DNA from: Pontibacter arcticus
Lineage (GTDB): Bacteria > Bacteroidota > Bacteroidia > Cytophagales > Hymenobacteraceae
Length of the DNA: 64,000 nucleotides
Assembly: GCF_003284895.1 (NCBI RefSeq)
Contig: NZ_QMDV01000001.1
Location: forward strand, 771,080-835,079
Direction: 5' to 3'
The translations under genes were made by a program, and so were the position numbers. The first letter of the stretch is position 1, and each line of letters opens with the position of its first letter. Shown here piece after piece: positions 8,422-18,346 of the stretch. The notes beneath the pieces were generated by a model. That model was not told the DNA's origin, did no database searches, and worked only from the letters and a program-made list of their open reading frames with translations.

Positions 8422-9027
8422 TTAGTTACGTGGTGTGCTGGCGTTATCATTTCCTTTGTTCATCGATTCGTCCAGCTTTTTGGCATGGTCCAAGTGCTGG
8501 CGTAAAACTGGCAATGTAGTAGTTGCAAACGTTTTTACTTCAGCATCTTCCTGGTTATTAGAAGCATCCTCGAACAAACTAACCGCTTCTTCGTGCGAAC
8601 TTACCATCAGGTCTGCATACGATTCGTCGAACTCCGCACCGGTTTTTTCACGAAGATCATTTAATTTCTCCATGTGCTCGTTGCTCATGCTATCCGGCAG
8701 TACTACGCTTTTTTTAGCGGCAAGGGCTTTCATATCAGTGCTGGCTTTGGTATGGTCGGCTACCATTTTCTTTCCATAATCCTTCACCTGCTGGCTCATG
8801 CCCTTTTCCTGTGCAAGCTTGCCTGCTTCTATTTCGAGCATGCTGCTGCTGGCGGCTCTGGTCATAAAATCCGATTGGTCTATCTTTACATCTTCCATCG
8901 GAGTATCTTCGGCCATTTGTTCGTTTGTTTCCTGAGCGTCTTCTACAGCACCCTGATCCTGGTTACAGGCAACGGTTCCAAATAAAAACGCACTAGCTAT
9001 TATTCCTGTAAATGCAATTCTTTTCAT
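8422..9027 (-). CDS. DUF4142 lipoprotein, first of a tandem pair
   Basis: A 201-residue predicted lipoprotein whose signal MKRIAFTGIIASAFLFGTVAC ends in a lipobox cysteine. A short acidic linker (EDAQETNEQMAEDTPMED) follows. The DUF4142 domain spans roughly residues 50-190 and contains GKKMVADHTKASTDMKALA, typical of the family, in which a conserved His in the second helix is often noted. The C-terminal tail is polar. Its neighbour at 7765-8337 is a diverged paralogue, suggesting local duplication. The function is unknown; an envelope stress role is only an analogy. Confidence 0.85.
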   Translation of the reverse strand: MKRIAFTGIIASAFLFGTVACNQDQGAVEDAQETNEQMAEDTPMEDVKIDQSDFMTRAASSSMLEIEAGKLAQEKGMSQQVKDYGKKMVADHTKASTDMKALAAKKSVVLPDSMSNEHMEKLNDLREKTGAEFDESYADLMVSSHEEAVSLFEDASNNQEDAEVKTFATTTLPVLRQHLDHAKKLDESMNKGNDNASTPRN

Positions 9028-9264
9028 AGTTTTAGTTCTTTGTACTTTTCGACTTTACTTAAATCATACAGATATACGCCTAACTGCACCCGATGTTTTA
9101 TTTAGTCGCTTATTTATAGTTATTAGCATTCTTTTTAGCGCAGTCATGCAGCAACCAGAAAGTAAAAATGTTTTATTTCATATAAGATGGATTTTTATCT
9201 TCAGATTGTTGTTCTGACAAAAATCCTACTTACATTATCGCATATTTTTACACAATCAGTTTTT

Positions 9265-9969
9265 ATGAAAAAAGAGAAATGGATCTTCTGCCTTTTGCTG
9301 CTGGTTTTGCCCTGCACGATGGTTCTGGCTCAGGACCAGGATGATGAAGAAGAGACTAGTTATGGCAAGGAGATTTACATCGAAAGAGACCACGACCGCC
9401 ACCTGAAACTTTACCCTTTACATGCCGGCGAAATACACCTTGGCTATGAAAAAATGCGCGCAGCCCGCGTATCAAACGAGGTGGATGTGGCTTATGTATA
9501 CCGTAGCTACCTGAAAAGCGATGATTTCTTTCTGCCCGAAGAGAAAAAGGTGAAAGGTATGAGCGTACGGTTAAGCCAGCGTCATTTTACTTCTAAAAAA
9601 AGAAGAGGCACTCCCTTCGGGTTTTTCCATGGGCCTATGTTTGGTTACCGCTACCTGGCTTTTGAAGATAATGCATTTGAATTGCCTGAGCTTTCGCCTT
9701 CAGACCCCGACTACCGGTATGTGGGCCAGCTTACACAGCACTCCATCGACCTGAGTTACCAGCTGGGATGGCAATTTAAACTGAGCCGCCATTTCACAAC
9801 AGAGTTATCGCTGGCTATGGGCGCGCGCGCTAAGTATGCAAAAGCGGTTGGCGCCGCCGAGTTGCTTGGAGAGAATATTATCGGCCATGTTTTTAAGGAA
9901 GATGATAACTCTGCGATGCTGATCACGCCAGTGCCGCAACTTAAATTTGCTGTAGGATATTCGTTCTGA
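9265..9969 (+). CDS. Predicted outer-membrane beta-barrel protein, unknown function
   Basis: A 234-residue protein with a clear signal peptide (MKKEKWIFCLLLLVLPCTMVLAQ), then a short acidic stretch (DQDDEEE). Alternating hydrophobic/aromatic strands end in a terminal Phe (VGYSF), the usual signature of an outer-membrane barrel recognised by BamA. No named family is recognised with certainty; small OmpA-like or DUF3575-like barrels are possible. The start at 9265 is the only one that places the signal at the N-terminus. It is transcribed alone and ends in a bidirectional terminator shared with the convergent crotonase gene. Confidence 0.65.
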   Translation: MKKEKWIFCLLLLVLPCTMVLAQDQDDEEETSYGKEIYIERDHDRHLKLYPLHAGEIHLGYEKMRAARVSNEVDVAYVYRSYLKSDDFFLPEEKKVKGMSVRLSQRHFTSKKRRGTPFGFFHGPMFGYRYLAFEDNAFELPELSPSDPDYRYVGQLTQHSIDLSYQLGWQFKLSRHFTTELSLAMGARAKYAKAVGAAELLGENIIGHVFKEDDNSAMLITPVPQLKFAVGYSF

Positions 9970-9980
9970 TGCTTTCAAAG

Positions 9981-10018
9981 TATAAAAAAAGCCGGCATAT
10001 TAGCCGGCTTTTTTTATA
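9981..10018. terminator. Bidirectional terminator between convergent genes
   Basis: A 16-bp perfect stem (9981-9996 / 10003-10018) with a GCCGGC core and A7/T7 flanks serves both directions. An AAGTATA motif overlaps the left foot. Confidence 0.85.
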
Positions 10019-10032
10019 TGTACAGTATCTGT

Positions 10033-10815
10033 TTACTCGCCTTTAAACTGCGGTTTCCTTTTTTCGTTGAAAGCAGTAACTCCTTCTTTATAATCTGCAG
10101 AACTTCCGGCTATTTTCTGGCAGTGCGCTTCATAATCCAGCATTTCATCTAAAGTAGAGTTAAACGATTTATTCAGCATCTTCTTCATCAGGCCGATGGC
10201 TTTTGTCGGGCTGGCAGCATAGCGGGCAGCTAACTCTGCTACAGCGTTATCCAGTTCTTCGGGGGCTACTACTTTGTTTACTATCCCTAACTCCAGTGCT
10301 TCCTGCGCCGATACTTTAGAACCCAGCGTACTCAGCTCAAACGCTTTAAGCGAACCTACTACACGCGGTAAAAAGAACGACGAACCCGAATCCAGCACAA
10401 GCCCTACGTTTACAAACACTTCGATCATACTTGCCGCCGAAGAAGCCACGATCAGATCGCAGGCCAGTGCCAACGAACAACCTGCACCGGCCGCTACGCC
10501 ATTTAGTTTACAGATGATCGGTTTTGGCAGATTACGCATCGCCCGGATGATGGGATTGTAGCGCTTTTCCAATGATTCAGACAGATCGCGTTTCTCAGCG
10601 CTCGCAATGGCTTTCAGATCCTGACCGGAACTGAATGCTTTGCCGGCACCGGTAAGTACAACTACACGCACATTGGCATCACGCGCTACCTGTTTCAGGG
10701 CATCCTGCAGGTCGTAGCTCTGCTGGTCGTTGAAAGCATTAAATACATCCGGTCTGTTAAGCGTAATGGTGGCCACACCATTCTCTACTGTATATAGTAA
10801 GCACTCGTACGTCAT
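10033..10815 (-). CDS. Crotonase-family enoyl-CoA hydratase/isomerase (PaaG-like)
   Basis: Acts on CoA thioesters. The 260-residue crotonase fold shows the oxyanion-hole segments AFSSGQDL and NGVAAGAGCSLALACDL. The segment GLVLDSGSSFFLPRVVG carries an Asp at the position used by PaaG isomerases (family GLIPDSGGTWFLPRLVG). A role like 1,2-epoxyphenylacetyl-CoA isomerase is therefore more likely than simple enoyl-CoA hydration, where Glu is usual. No other phenylacetate or beta-oxidation genes are nearby, so pathway assignment stays open. The start MTYECLLYTVENGVATITLNRP is typical for the family. Confidence 0.82.
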   Translation of the reverse strand: MTYECLLYTVENGVATITLNRPDVFNAFNDQQSYDLQDALKQVARDANVRVVVLTGAGKAFSSGQDLKAIASAEKRDLSESLEKRYNPIIRAMRNLPKPIICKLNGVAAGAGCSLALACDLIVASSAASMIEVFVNVGLVLDSGSSFFLPRVVGSLKAFELSTLGSKVSAQEALELGIVNKVVAPEELDNAVAELAARYAASPTKAIGLMKKMLNKSFNSTLDEMLDYEAHCQKIAGSSADYKEGVTAFNEKRKPQFKGE

Positions 10816-10888
10816 GTTTTTCAGGTTTAGTTTGTAATCAAAAGTACTAAATCATGTTTTATCTGCAAGTATGAAACGGCTTCCCGTG

Positions 10889-11512
10889 CTAAAGTAAACT
10901 TACCAATGACGCTGTAACCGAAAGTATAAACCCGCTGAAAAAACCGGTATATACCTGGGCTGGCGTGTGTACATGCAAGGCCAGCCGTGCCGAAAGCACT
11001 GCTCCCGATAACAGCATGGTAACCGCAATTGGCAAGATTAGAAAAGCATCCGGAGCAAGGTGGCCTAAAACCAGCAATAAACCTAAACTACCGCCCAACC
11101 CAATACCGTGAGCACTCACTTTCCAGAAAAAAGAGATGATATAAGTCAGGAAAACGGAAGCTGCCATAATGCCCATCACAAAGTAAAATATAGCATCGAA
11201 CCCAGCCTGGCTCCGGAGCAGGTATGCTGTTGTACCGTAACAAAGGCCCGTAAAAAGCAAGGGAGAACTGCGTTGCTCGCGCTTTTCCATCTCCATGGAG
11301 TCGAGCTGACCGGCACGCACCATAGCATACGCGCCAATACCTGGTATCAGAAAAGTTGTAAAAAAGATCAGGCCAAGCACCAGCCAGCGGCTTTGCTGCG
11401 GCAGCGAGAGCATTGAAGCAGGTAAGTAATAAAGTATAAGCGCAAAAATGTAAGTCGGCATTAGCAACGGGTGAAAAACTACCGACAACAACTGCGCTAG
11501 AGAACGATTCAC
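10889..11512 (-). CDS. PAP2-like integral membrane protein
   Basis: A 207-residue protein with about six transmembrane helices. The segments KVSAHGIGLGGSLG and ARLALHVHTPAQVYTGFFSG resemble the conserved regions of membrane phosphatidic-acid-phosphatase (PAP2) proteins, with a His in each. The canonical KxxxxxxRP motif is not obvious, so activity is doubtful. Bacteroidota have many such short PAP2-like proteins of unknown substrate. It is probably transcribed from its own promoter; the preceding rpoN gene is separated by ~140 bp of AT-rich sequence. Confidence 0.6.
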   Translation of the reverse strand: MNRSLAQLLSVVFHPLLMPTYIFALILYYLPASMLSLPQQSRWLVLGLIFFTTFLIPGIGAYAMVRAGQLDSMEMEKREQRSSPLLFTGLCYGTTAYLLRSQAGFDAIFYFVMGIMAASVFLTYIISFFWKVSAHGIGLGGSLGLLLVLGHLAPDAFLILPIAVTMLLSGAVLSARLALHVHTPAQVYTGFFSGFILSVTASLVSLL

Positions 11513-11519
11513 TTTTGAA

Positions 11520-11646
11520 TAATTACGAATTAATAATTACGAATTAATAATTGACTAGAACGAATCTTAAATGGAGTCACAATTGAGTTGCAGGAGTTGA
11601 GAAATTTATACTTTAGATTTGTAATTCTTAACTCGTAATTCGTAAC
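11520..11646. repeat. AT-rich degenerate short tandem repeats
   Basis: The unit AATTACGAATTAAT is repeated at 11521-11552, and similar GTAATTCTTAACTCGTAATTC segments follow at 11621-11646. Comparable GAGTTATGAGTTACGAGT tracts occur at 487-518 and 45563-45597. They fill the gap between rpoN and the PAP2-like gene. Confidence 0.5.
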
Positions 11647-11650
11647 TAAC

Positions 11651-13102
11651 TTAAAGTTCTTTCCTTAACCTGGCTACCGGAATATTAAGTTGTTCCCTGT
11701 ACTTGGCTACGGTGCGGCGGGCAATGTTATAGCCTTTCTCGTTCAGGATCTGCTCTATCTTTTCGTCGGACAACGGTTTGCGCTTGCTTTCGCCTTCTAT
11801 AATTTCTTTCAGGATATGTTTTACTTCGCGGCTGCTGGCATCTTCGCCGGAGTCGGTGGCAATCCCTTCGGAGAAGAAATACTTGAGCGGGTAAATACCA
11901 AACTCGGTTTGTACGGCTTTGCTGTTGGCTACACGGCTTACGGTACTGATGTCCATGCCAATTTCTTCGGCAATGTCTTTCAGGATCATCGGACGTAATT
12001 CGCTTTCATCACCTTCCAGGAAAAACGCATGCTGGTACTTTACAATAGCTTCCATGGTGCGCAGCAGTGTGTTCTGCCGTTGGCGAATGGCATCTATAAA
12101 CCACTTGGCCGCATCCAGTTTCTGCTTTACAAACGTTACCGTTTCCTTCAGCTTCTTATCTTTTTTGTCTGATTTATCATAGGCATCAAACATATCGGCA
12201 TACGAGCGGCTAATGCGCAGGTCCGGGGCGTTGCGGCCATTCAGAGAGAGTTCTAGCTGGCCGTTATTATTGGTAAGCATAAAATCCGGAATGATGTACT
12301 GGATGCGCGTCATGCCGGCGCCGGCGCCACCCGGTTTCGGGTTCAGCTTCACAATCACGTCCACTGCCTTCTTCAGCTCTTCTTCCGTAATATTGAACTT
12401 GCTCTGTATTTTTTGGTAATGCTTTTTGGTAAACTCATCGAACGTTTCGGAAATGATGCGCTCGGCTAATATAGTAGTATCATCCTGCTCGCGGCGGTGC
12501 AGTTGCAACAACAGGCATTCCGGCAAGTCGCGGGCACCAATACCAGCCGGATCAAAAGTCTGGATCATGTGCAGGATGTCTTCTATCTCCTCTTCCGTGG
12601 TTTCTACATTCTGAGAAAAAGCCAGGTCGTTTACAATAGAACTCAGGTCGCGGCGTATGTAGCCATCGCTGTCTATACTTCCGATCAGCTGCATACCAAT
12701 CGTATACTGCTTATCGTCGAGGCTCAAGAAACCGAGTTGGTCCAGCAACGAATCGGTCAGCGAGGTGGTCATAGCGATTGGCATTTCGCGGTCGTCTTCA
12801 TCTTCGCCGCCGCGGTCGCCCTGCATTTTGTACCCGCTTATTTCGTCATCGTTCAGGTAATCGTTTATGTCAACATCGTCGTTGCTGCTGCGGTCGTCTT
12901 CGCTGTCATAATCGTCCTGGGTGTTGTCTGATGTATCGTCTGAAGTGTTGTCCACGCCTTCTTCCAGCACCGGGTTTATTTCCATTTCCTCTTTTATGCG
13001 CATCTCTAATTCGGCGGTCGGGATCTGCAACAGCTTGATGAATTGTATCTGCTGCGGCGACAGCTTCTGGGACAAAAGTTGTTTAAAATCGAGGCGCTGC
13101 AT
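11651..13102 (-). CDS. rpoN: RNA polymerase sigma-54 factor
   Basis: Alternative sigma factor that needs AAA+ activators to open promoters with -24/-12 elements. Region I is the Gln/Leu-rich SQKLSPQQIQFIKLLQIPTAELEM segment shown by residues 10-34. It is followed by a strikingly acidic region II (about residues 50-110, long Asp/Glu/Asn runs). The core-binding and HTH regions come next, then the diagnostic RpoN box ARRTVAKYRE at about residue 461. The 483-residue length is normal. No enhancer-binding protein is encoded in this window. It is divergent from asnS. Confidence 0.96.
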   Translation of the reverse strand: MQRLDFKQLLSQKLSPQQIQFIKLLQIPTAELEMRIKEEMEINPVLEEGVDNTSDDTSDNTQDDYDSEDDRSSNDDVDINDYLNDDEISGYKMQGDRGGEDEDDREMPIAMTTSLTDSLLDQLGFLSLDDKQYTIGMQLIGSIDSDGYIRRDLSSIVNDLAFSQNVETTEEEIEDILHMIQTFDPAGIGARDLPECLLLQLHRREQDDTTILAERIISETFDEFTKKHYQKIQSKFNITEEELKKAVDVIVKLNPKPGGAGAGMTRIQYIIPDFMLTNNNGQLELSLNGRNAPDLRISRSYADMFDAYDKSDKKDKKLKETVTFVKQKLDAAKWFIDAIRQRQNTLLRTMEAIVKYQHAFFLEGDESELRPMILKDIAEEIGMDISTVSRVANSKAVQTEFGIYPLKYFFSEGIATDSGEDASSREVKHILKEIIEGESKRKPLSDEKIEQILNEKGYNIARRTVAKYREQLNIPVARLRKEL

Positions 13103-13358
13103 AGTAGTTAAATGGTAATAAGTGCTTGTGTGTGCGTATTCAAATTTAGGTTAATTTTACTGGCATTTACAAAAAAGGTTAAAATATCGTTACTTTGGAA
13201 GATTCCGGAAACGGGGCAACTACCGCTTTTCAGTTTACACCACGTATAACGCTGCTTGCCATAATTTACATGCACATTACTAGTGTATAGTTTTTTATTT
13301 ATACTTTTAACTATTAACCAAAGTCTGCTCGGCAGATAAGCGACTATAATTTTTTTAC

Positions 13359-14798
13359 ATGCAACGCACAAAGATAAAAGACCTGCTAACGGGTGCCGAA
13401 GCAGGCAACCAAGTACTGCTGAAAGGCTGGGTGCGCACCAAGCGCGGCAACAAATTCGTGAACTTTATTGCCGTAAACGATGGCTCTACCATACATAACC
13501 TGCAGGTTGTAGCCGAAGCGGATAAGTTCAGCGAAGAAACCCTGAAAGATGTGACCACCGGTGCAGCAGTTGTTGTAACCGGCGAGCTGGTGGCATCGCA
13601 AGGCAAAGGGCAGGCATTCGAGATACAGGCAGCAAATATAGAAGTGGTAGGCAAAGCCGATCCGGAAACCTATCCGCTTCAAAAGAAAGCACACTCATTG
13701 GAGTACCTCCGCGAAATTGCTCACCTGCGTTTCCGGACGAACACGTTCGGGGCGGTTTTCAGGGTACGTAACACGTTGGCATTTGCGGTGCACAAGTTTT
13801 TTAATGAGCGCGGCTTTGTGTACATGCACACGCCTATCATCACAGCTTCTGATGCGGAAGGTGCCGGCGAAACGTTTCAGGTTACCAACTTCGACCTGGA
13901 TAATATGCCCCGCACCGAGGATGGCAAAATCAATTTCGCTGAAGACTTCTTTGGCAAAGCAACCAACCTGACCGTTTCCGGACAGCTGGAAGGCGAGCTG
14001 GCTGCCATGGCCTTCAGTGATATTTATACTTTCGGGCCAACGTTCAGGGCTGAAAACTCGAACACGGCGCGCCACCTGGCCGAGTTCTGGATGATCGAGC
14101 CTGAAATGGCGTTCCATGACCTGAAAATGAACGCCGACCTGGCCGAGGCTTTCATCAAGTATATTATCCGCTACGCTTTAGAAAACAACCGCGACGATAT
14201 CGAGTTCTTAGGCCAGCGTTTAGTAGAAGAAGACAAAGCCAAACCGCAGAACGAGCGCCAGGAAATGACCCTGATCGAAAAGCTGGAGCTTGTAGTGAAC
14301 AACGACTTTGAGCGCGTAACCTATACTGAGGCCATTGAAATTCTGCTGAACTCTTCGCATTACAAAAAGAAGAAATTCCAGTACGATGTAAGTTGGGGCA
14401 TTGATTTGCAGAGCGAGCACGAGCGTTACCTGGTAGAAAAGCATTTCAAGAAGCCGGTGATTGTTACTGATTACCCGAAAGATATCAAAGCGTTTTACAT
14501 GCGTCTGAACGACGATGGCAAAACTGTAGCGGCCATGGATATTCTGGCACCAGGCATCGGCGAGATTGTAGGTGGCTCACAACGCGAAGAACGCTTGGAT
14601 TTGTTGGTTGAGCGCATGAAAGCCGTTGGCATACACGAAGAAGACTTGTGGTGGTACCTGGATACGCGCCGTTTTGGTGGCTGTCCGCACGCTGGCTTTG
14701 GGTTGGGCTTCGAGCGTATGGTCCAGTTTGTAACAGGTATGGGCAACATCCGCGATGTTATTCCTTTCCCGAGAACACCAAAGAACGCAGAGTTTTAA
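13359..14798 (+). CDS. asnS: Asparaginyl-tRNA synthetase
   Basis: Class IIb aminoacyl-tRNA synthetase charging tRNA-Asn. The N-terminal OB-fold (about residues 15-110) contains [21 protein letters not shown]. The catalytic domain has motif 2 around [21 protein letters not shown] and motif 3 [17 protein letters not shown] followed by [11 protein letters not shown] at the C-terminus. The 479-residue length fits. Direct charging by AsnS indicates the organism need not rely on the amidotransferase route for Asn. It is divergent from rpoN and ends at a terminator. Confidence 0.97.
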   Translation: MQRTKIKDLLTGAEAGNQVLLKGWVRTKRGNKFVNFIAVNDGSTIHNLQVVAEADKFSEETLKDVTTGAAVVVTGELVASQGKGQAFEIQAANIEVVGKADPETYPLQKKAHSLEYLREIAHLRFRTNTFGAVFRVRNTLAFAVHKFFNERGFVYMHTPIITASDAEGAGETFQVTNFDLDNMPRTEDGKINFAEDFFGKATNLTVSGQLEGELAAMAFSDIYTFGPTFRAENSNTARHLAEFWMIEPEMAFHDLKMNADLAEAFIKYIIRYALENNRDDIEFLGQRLVEEDKAKPQNERQEMTLIEKLELVVNNDFERVTYTEAIEILLNSSHYKKKKFQYDVSWGIDLQSEHERYLVEKHFKKPVIVTDYPKDIKAFYMRLNDDGKTVAAMDILAPGIGEIVGGSQREERLDLLVERMKAVGIHEEDLWWYLDTRRFGGCPHAGFGLGFERMVQFVTGMGNIRDVIPFPRTPKNAEF

Positions 14799-14818
14799 TC
14801 TCCGGTTTTATACTTTAG

Positions 14819-14851
14819 AAAAGGCCCGGCTATACTTTAGCCGGGCCTTTT
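14819..14851 (+). terminator. Intrinsic terminator after asnS
   Basis: A 14-bp perfect stem (14819-14832 / 14838-14851) with a GGCCCGGC core, a loop formed by a TATACTT motif, and a T-run. Confidence 0.88.
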
Positions 14852-14914
14852 TTATTGGTATGGCTTAAGCATTAAGCTATACTTTACATACATCAATTTT
14901 ATATTCTGCGGATG

Positions 14915-15003
14915 CCGCCCTTGCTGCGTGCTTTCACCAGCAAGTATTTCCAGGTTGGGCAAGTATAAATTCATAAATGCAGGTGAAAATACTAACAACG
15001 GTG
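14915..15003. repeat. Copy 2 of the ~80-bp stem-loop repeat
   Basis: Matches the copies at 7565-7643 and 28931-29006, with GCCCTTGCTGCGTGCTTTCA in the left part and a GGTGAAAATAC right arm. It occupies the 389-bp asnS-15188 gap together with the terminator; the remaining ~180 bp shows only AT-rich sequence. Confidence 0.65.
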
Positions 15004-15187
15004 AAAGTATAAATCACTCTAAAATTGTAACCCAACGTGTAGTCCACATTAAACTTAAAAACATATTCCCGGTTCTGGTAAGTAGCTGTTACTTATTTCC
15101 AAAATCATACTTTATAGAGGCAATTATGCTATTATTTGGCTGAATTTTTGCTCTTTACAAGTACAAATCATTTAAGAATCTATCTAT

Positions 15188-16750
15188 ATGCGTAAGATAA
15201 TTTTAGCACTATTTTTTCTGGGTTTGTTTGCCACCACAGCCAGTGCCCAGAAAGAATTTGCAAGTATAGAATTGCAGATGCGGAATGCTGAAGATCTGGT
15301 TACGGTGGCAGACGATGAAGGCTATGTGTGCGTTTACTTTTTCCAGGGCGGTAACCTTAATTTCAGGCTGCTCTCACCTACTGGTAAACAGATAGCTCAG
15401 CATGAAGTACCCTATCGTTTCAGCCAGGACCCACAGATACTGGGCACCCGCGTAACTGATGAGGAGTTTATTTTTTACAGCCGCCACGTTAACGGCCGCC
15501 GCGAGTATGTGCGCCCGTTTGCCATTAACCGCCAGACAGGCGCTTTCAGAAGTATACAGGACCAGCTGCTGAAAACAGAACGCAACTTTACCTTTATTGG
15601 TGGCTTCGGCGATAAAGAACATTTTTACATGCTCTACACCGACCGTAAGTATAACCTGCACCTCTTCCGGGATTCGGATGCGGAAGTGGCGCAACTGGAG
15701 CGCAGAACCTTTGAAGATAAAATGCCTCGTGCCCGCGACCGCGACAGCCGTTTAGCAGACCTGATCTATGTGTACCCGGATATGGAACAATCTGTATTTA
15801 CGGGCCACCACCGCAGCAAAATCTACGCGCGCGGCGATAAGATTTACATGATCTTTGACGGCTACCAACTGAAAGGCGAAAAAAACAAAGCTACCACCGA
15901 GATCCTGACACTGGACTGGAACACAAACCAAACCGACTACCGCACATTACCTTTTATTGAGCAGAAGAATGAGCCGGTTTTCAACTCGTTCCTGTTTGAG
16001 AATACGCTTTTCCGGGTGCAGCTGGAAAAAGAGGAGATGAAGTTAATGGCTTTTGATTTTACGACGCTTCAGCCTAAAAAAGAATACAACTACCAGGGCG
16101 AAGAAGAGATCACGATTAAAGCCACGCCTGTGCTGCAGCGCGGAGCCAAATCTTTGTTCTCATCAGATAAAACCATTATCGAGAAAACATCCAAGGTAAT
16201 GAAAAAGCTGGCCAGCGGTGTACCTGCCATTACAGTAGATAATTTCACGGATAACTCGATACAGTTAACAATTGGCTCTTATGAAGCGCCACAACGCAGC
16301 AACATGTACAACGATGCAACCCGTATGGTGCAAACACCAACGCGCTATATGCAAACTTCGCGTGGCCTGATGCTGATACCGGGGCGTTGGGTGCCCGCTT
16401 ACAGTATCCCGAATTATTACCTGAACTCGCCTTACTACAGCCGCTATTTTTATGACCCGTACAGGCGCAACAATACCATGCAGCCTGTTGGCCCGGGAAC
16501 CAGCACATATTTCAGGGCGGTACTGGATGGTGATAATTTAGAGAAGGTAAGTATAGACAAAGACATGGTGCCGCTGCCCGAACGCATTATGGCTTTTGAA
16601 GAAGAACTAAAACCCGAGCCGGACTTTAAGACCATGTACCGTTACGGCGATAAACTGCACTACGCTTACTACGACCGTAAAAACAGAACATTCAGGATTA
16701 TGGAGTTTGCCTTAGGCGATAAACCGCAGGAGCAGAACCAACAGCAGTAA
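15188..16750 (+). CDS. Secreted protein of unknown function
   Basis: A 520-residue protein with a textbook signal peptide (MRKIILALFFLGLFATTASAQ). The mature part alternates short hydrophobic and charged segments like a beta-propeller or beta-sandwich (for example VCVYFFQGGNLNFRLLSPTG, and later TEILTLDWNTNQTDYRTLPF). It lacks a lipobox and a type IX sorting tail. A Tyr/Pro/Arg-rich stretch near residues 395-425 (NYYLNSPYYSRYFYDPYRR) is notable. No family is recognised. It is transcribed alone and followed by a terminator. Confidence 0.75.
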   Translation: MRKIILALFFLGLFATTASAQKEFASIELQMRNAEDLVTVADDEGYVCVYFFQGGNLNFRLLSPTGKQIAQHEVPYRFSQDPQILGTRVTDEEFIFYSRHVNGRREYVRPFAINRQTGAFRSIQDQLLKTERNFTFIGGFGDKEHFYMLYTDRKYNLHLFRDSDAEVAQLERRTFEDKMPRARDRDSRLADLIYVYPDMEQSVFTGHHRSKIYARGDKIYMIFDGYQLKGEKNKATTEILTLDWNTNQTDYRTLPFIEQKNEPVFNSFLFENTLFRVQLEKEEMKLMAFDFTTLQPKKEYNYQGEEEITIKATPVLQRGAKSLFSSDKTIIEKTSKVMKKLASGVPAITVDNFTDNSIQLTIGSYEAPQRSNMYNDATRMVQTPTRYMQTSRGLMLIPGRWVPAYSIPNYYLNSPYYSRYFYDPYRRNNTMQPVGPGTSTYFRAVLDGDNLEKVSIDKDMVPLPERIMAFEEELKPEPDFKTMYRYGDKLHYAYYDRKNRTFRIMEFALGDKPQEQNQQQ

Positions 16751-16767
16751 TTTTTATAATGCATTAT

Positions 16768-16805
16768 AAAACGGCCTCACTGGTAAAAACCGGTGAGGCT
16801 GTTTT
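16768..16805 (+). terminator. Intrinsic terminator after the 15188-16750 gene
   Basis: A 17-bp stem (16768-16784 / 16789-16805, two G-U pairs) with an AAAA loop and trailing T-rich sequence. Confidence 0.8.
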
Positions 16806-16868
16806 GGTTTTATACTTGATGAAAGTTTATACTTTGCAAAACTTATACAAGTATGATTTTAGAGTTCT

Positions 16869-18257
16869 TTACACTTCCTGCGCTTTATAGCTTTTCAGTT
16901 TTTCCTTTTCTACCAGTTGCTTTTGGAGGAGTTTCTGTACTTCGGGCTTTTCGTAATCTTCTATACTTCGGATGTGCTTCATCACCTTTTTCATGATTTT
17001 ATCCTGCTGCCGGCCGGCATCGAGTGCATAAGAATAAGGAAGATCAGAGAAAGTAACCATGGAGTAAAGCGGGATCCATTTCTCGGGGTATTGGGCTGAG
17101 ATTTTAGTTTCGATTTTTTTGCGGAGCAGGAACCGCGGGTCGGCCACTTTATCGCGCATCTCGAAAAAGTTGAGCACTGCCAGGTCGGCAATAGCGTCGG
17201 CATCGGGTTTTCGGCGGCGCTCGAATGCTTTAAAAAGTGCTTCCCAGTTCGCATCACCCATACTATCCAGCATCTTGTCGAGCACGGTAATATCCTCGAA
17301 ACCGGCATTCATGCCCTGTCCGTAAAAAGGCACTACCGCATGGCTGGCATCCCCTATCAGCAACGACTTACCTTCGAAACTCCACGGGAAACATTTAACC
17401 GTAACTAATGCACCCACCGGGTTACCAAAATATTCTTCGGCCAGGTCCGGCATCAGCGCCAGTGCATCCGGAAAAGCCTCCTGAAAAAAAGTATGAAGGT
17501 CTGTTTCTGATTTGATAGCTGCAAAAGAACGCTCGCCCTCGTAAGGAAAAAACAAAGTACAGGTGAAACTTCCATCCAGGTTAGGCAGCGCAATCATCAT
17601 GTAGTTTCCTCGCGGCCAAATATGCAGCGCATTTTTTTCGAGTGCCCAGCCACCGTCTTCCGTTGCCGGAATGGTAAGCTCTTTATAGCCATACTCCAGG
17701 TAATCCTGCTGGTAATTGTAGCGCTCTGTTTTCTGCATGGCGCCACGCACCGCCGAAAAAGCACCATCGGCCCCAAAAAGCAGATCCGGGATTATACGTT
17801 CGAGTTCGCCGGTTTCGGTGTTGCGCAGTTGTATTTTGTTTTCCCGTATATCAACATCAATGGCTTGCCTATTGAAGTGGTAATCTATGTCAGGGTTTGG
17901 TTCTGAAATATTCATCAGGGCCTTGTTAAGCCCACCTCTGGATACCGAGTAAATAGACTGCCCCTCTTTGCCATAAGGCAGAAAAGAAAGATTGCCCTGC
18001 TCGTCGTGCATCATGCGGCCATGCATGGGGATGGCTACTTCGCGCACCTGTTCTTCGATACCAATACCGCGCAGGGCACGCCAGCCTCTGTCGCTAAGTG
18101 CCAGGTTTATGGACCGGCCGCCATCTATTACGGTGGTGCGCATATCGGGCCTGCGCTCGTACAAGTCTACTTTATAGCCGCGTTTAGCCAGGTATAAAGA
18201 TAGCAGCGAACCTACCAGGCCAGCTCCCATAATGGCGATATTCTTTTTTCCGGTCAT
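16869..18257 (-). CDS. kmo: Kynurenine 3-monooxygenase
   Basis: FAD-dependent hydroxylation of L-kynurenine to 3-hydroxykynurenine using NADPH and O2. The N-terminal dinucleotide fold reads IMGAGLVGSLLSLYLAKRGY. The second FAD motif is LLIGDASHAVVPFYGQGMNAG at about residue 300 and is typical of KMO and related hydroxylases. The 462-residue length matches bacterial KMO. It belongs to the same pathway as kynU, ACMSD and the 3-hydroxyanthranilate dioxygenase downstream, but AlkB-like and antiporter genes separate them, all on the minus strand except the SDR/ALDH pair. Confidence 0.93.
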   Translation of the reverse strand: MTGKKNIAIMGAGLVGSLLSLYLAKRGYKVDLYERRPDMRTTVIDGGRSINLALSDRGWRALRGIGIEEQVREVAIPMHGRMMHDEQGNLSFLPYGKEGQSIYSVSRGGLNKALMNISEPNPDIDYHFNRQAIDVDIRENKIQLRNTETGELERIIPDLLFGADGAFSAVRGAMQKTERYNYQQDYLEYGYKELTIPATEDGGWALEKNALHIWPRGNYMMIALPNLDGSFTCTLFFPYEGERSFAAIKSETDLHTFFQEAFPDALALMPDLAEEYFGNPVGALVTVKCFPWSFEGKSLLIGDASHAVVPFYGQGMNAGFEDITVLDKMLDSMGDANWEALFKAFERRRKPDADAIADLAVLNFFEMRDKVADPRFLLRKKIETKISAQYPEKWIPLYSMVTFSDLPYSYALDAGRQQDKIMKKVMKHIRSIEDYEKPEVQKLLQKQLVEKEKLKSYKAQEV

Positions 18258-18346
18258 AGAATGTGATACTAGCGTGACGCCTCAAATCTGTGTAAAATAA
18301 CATTATACTTTCGGCTTTCCCAATGGTTTTATCAGGTATCGCTGCA

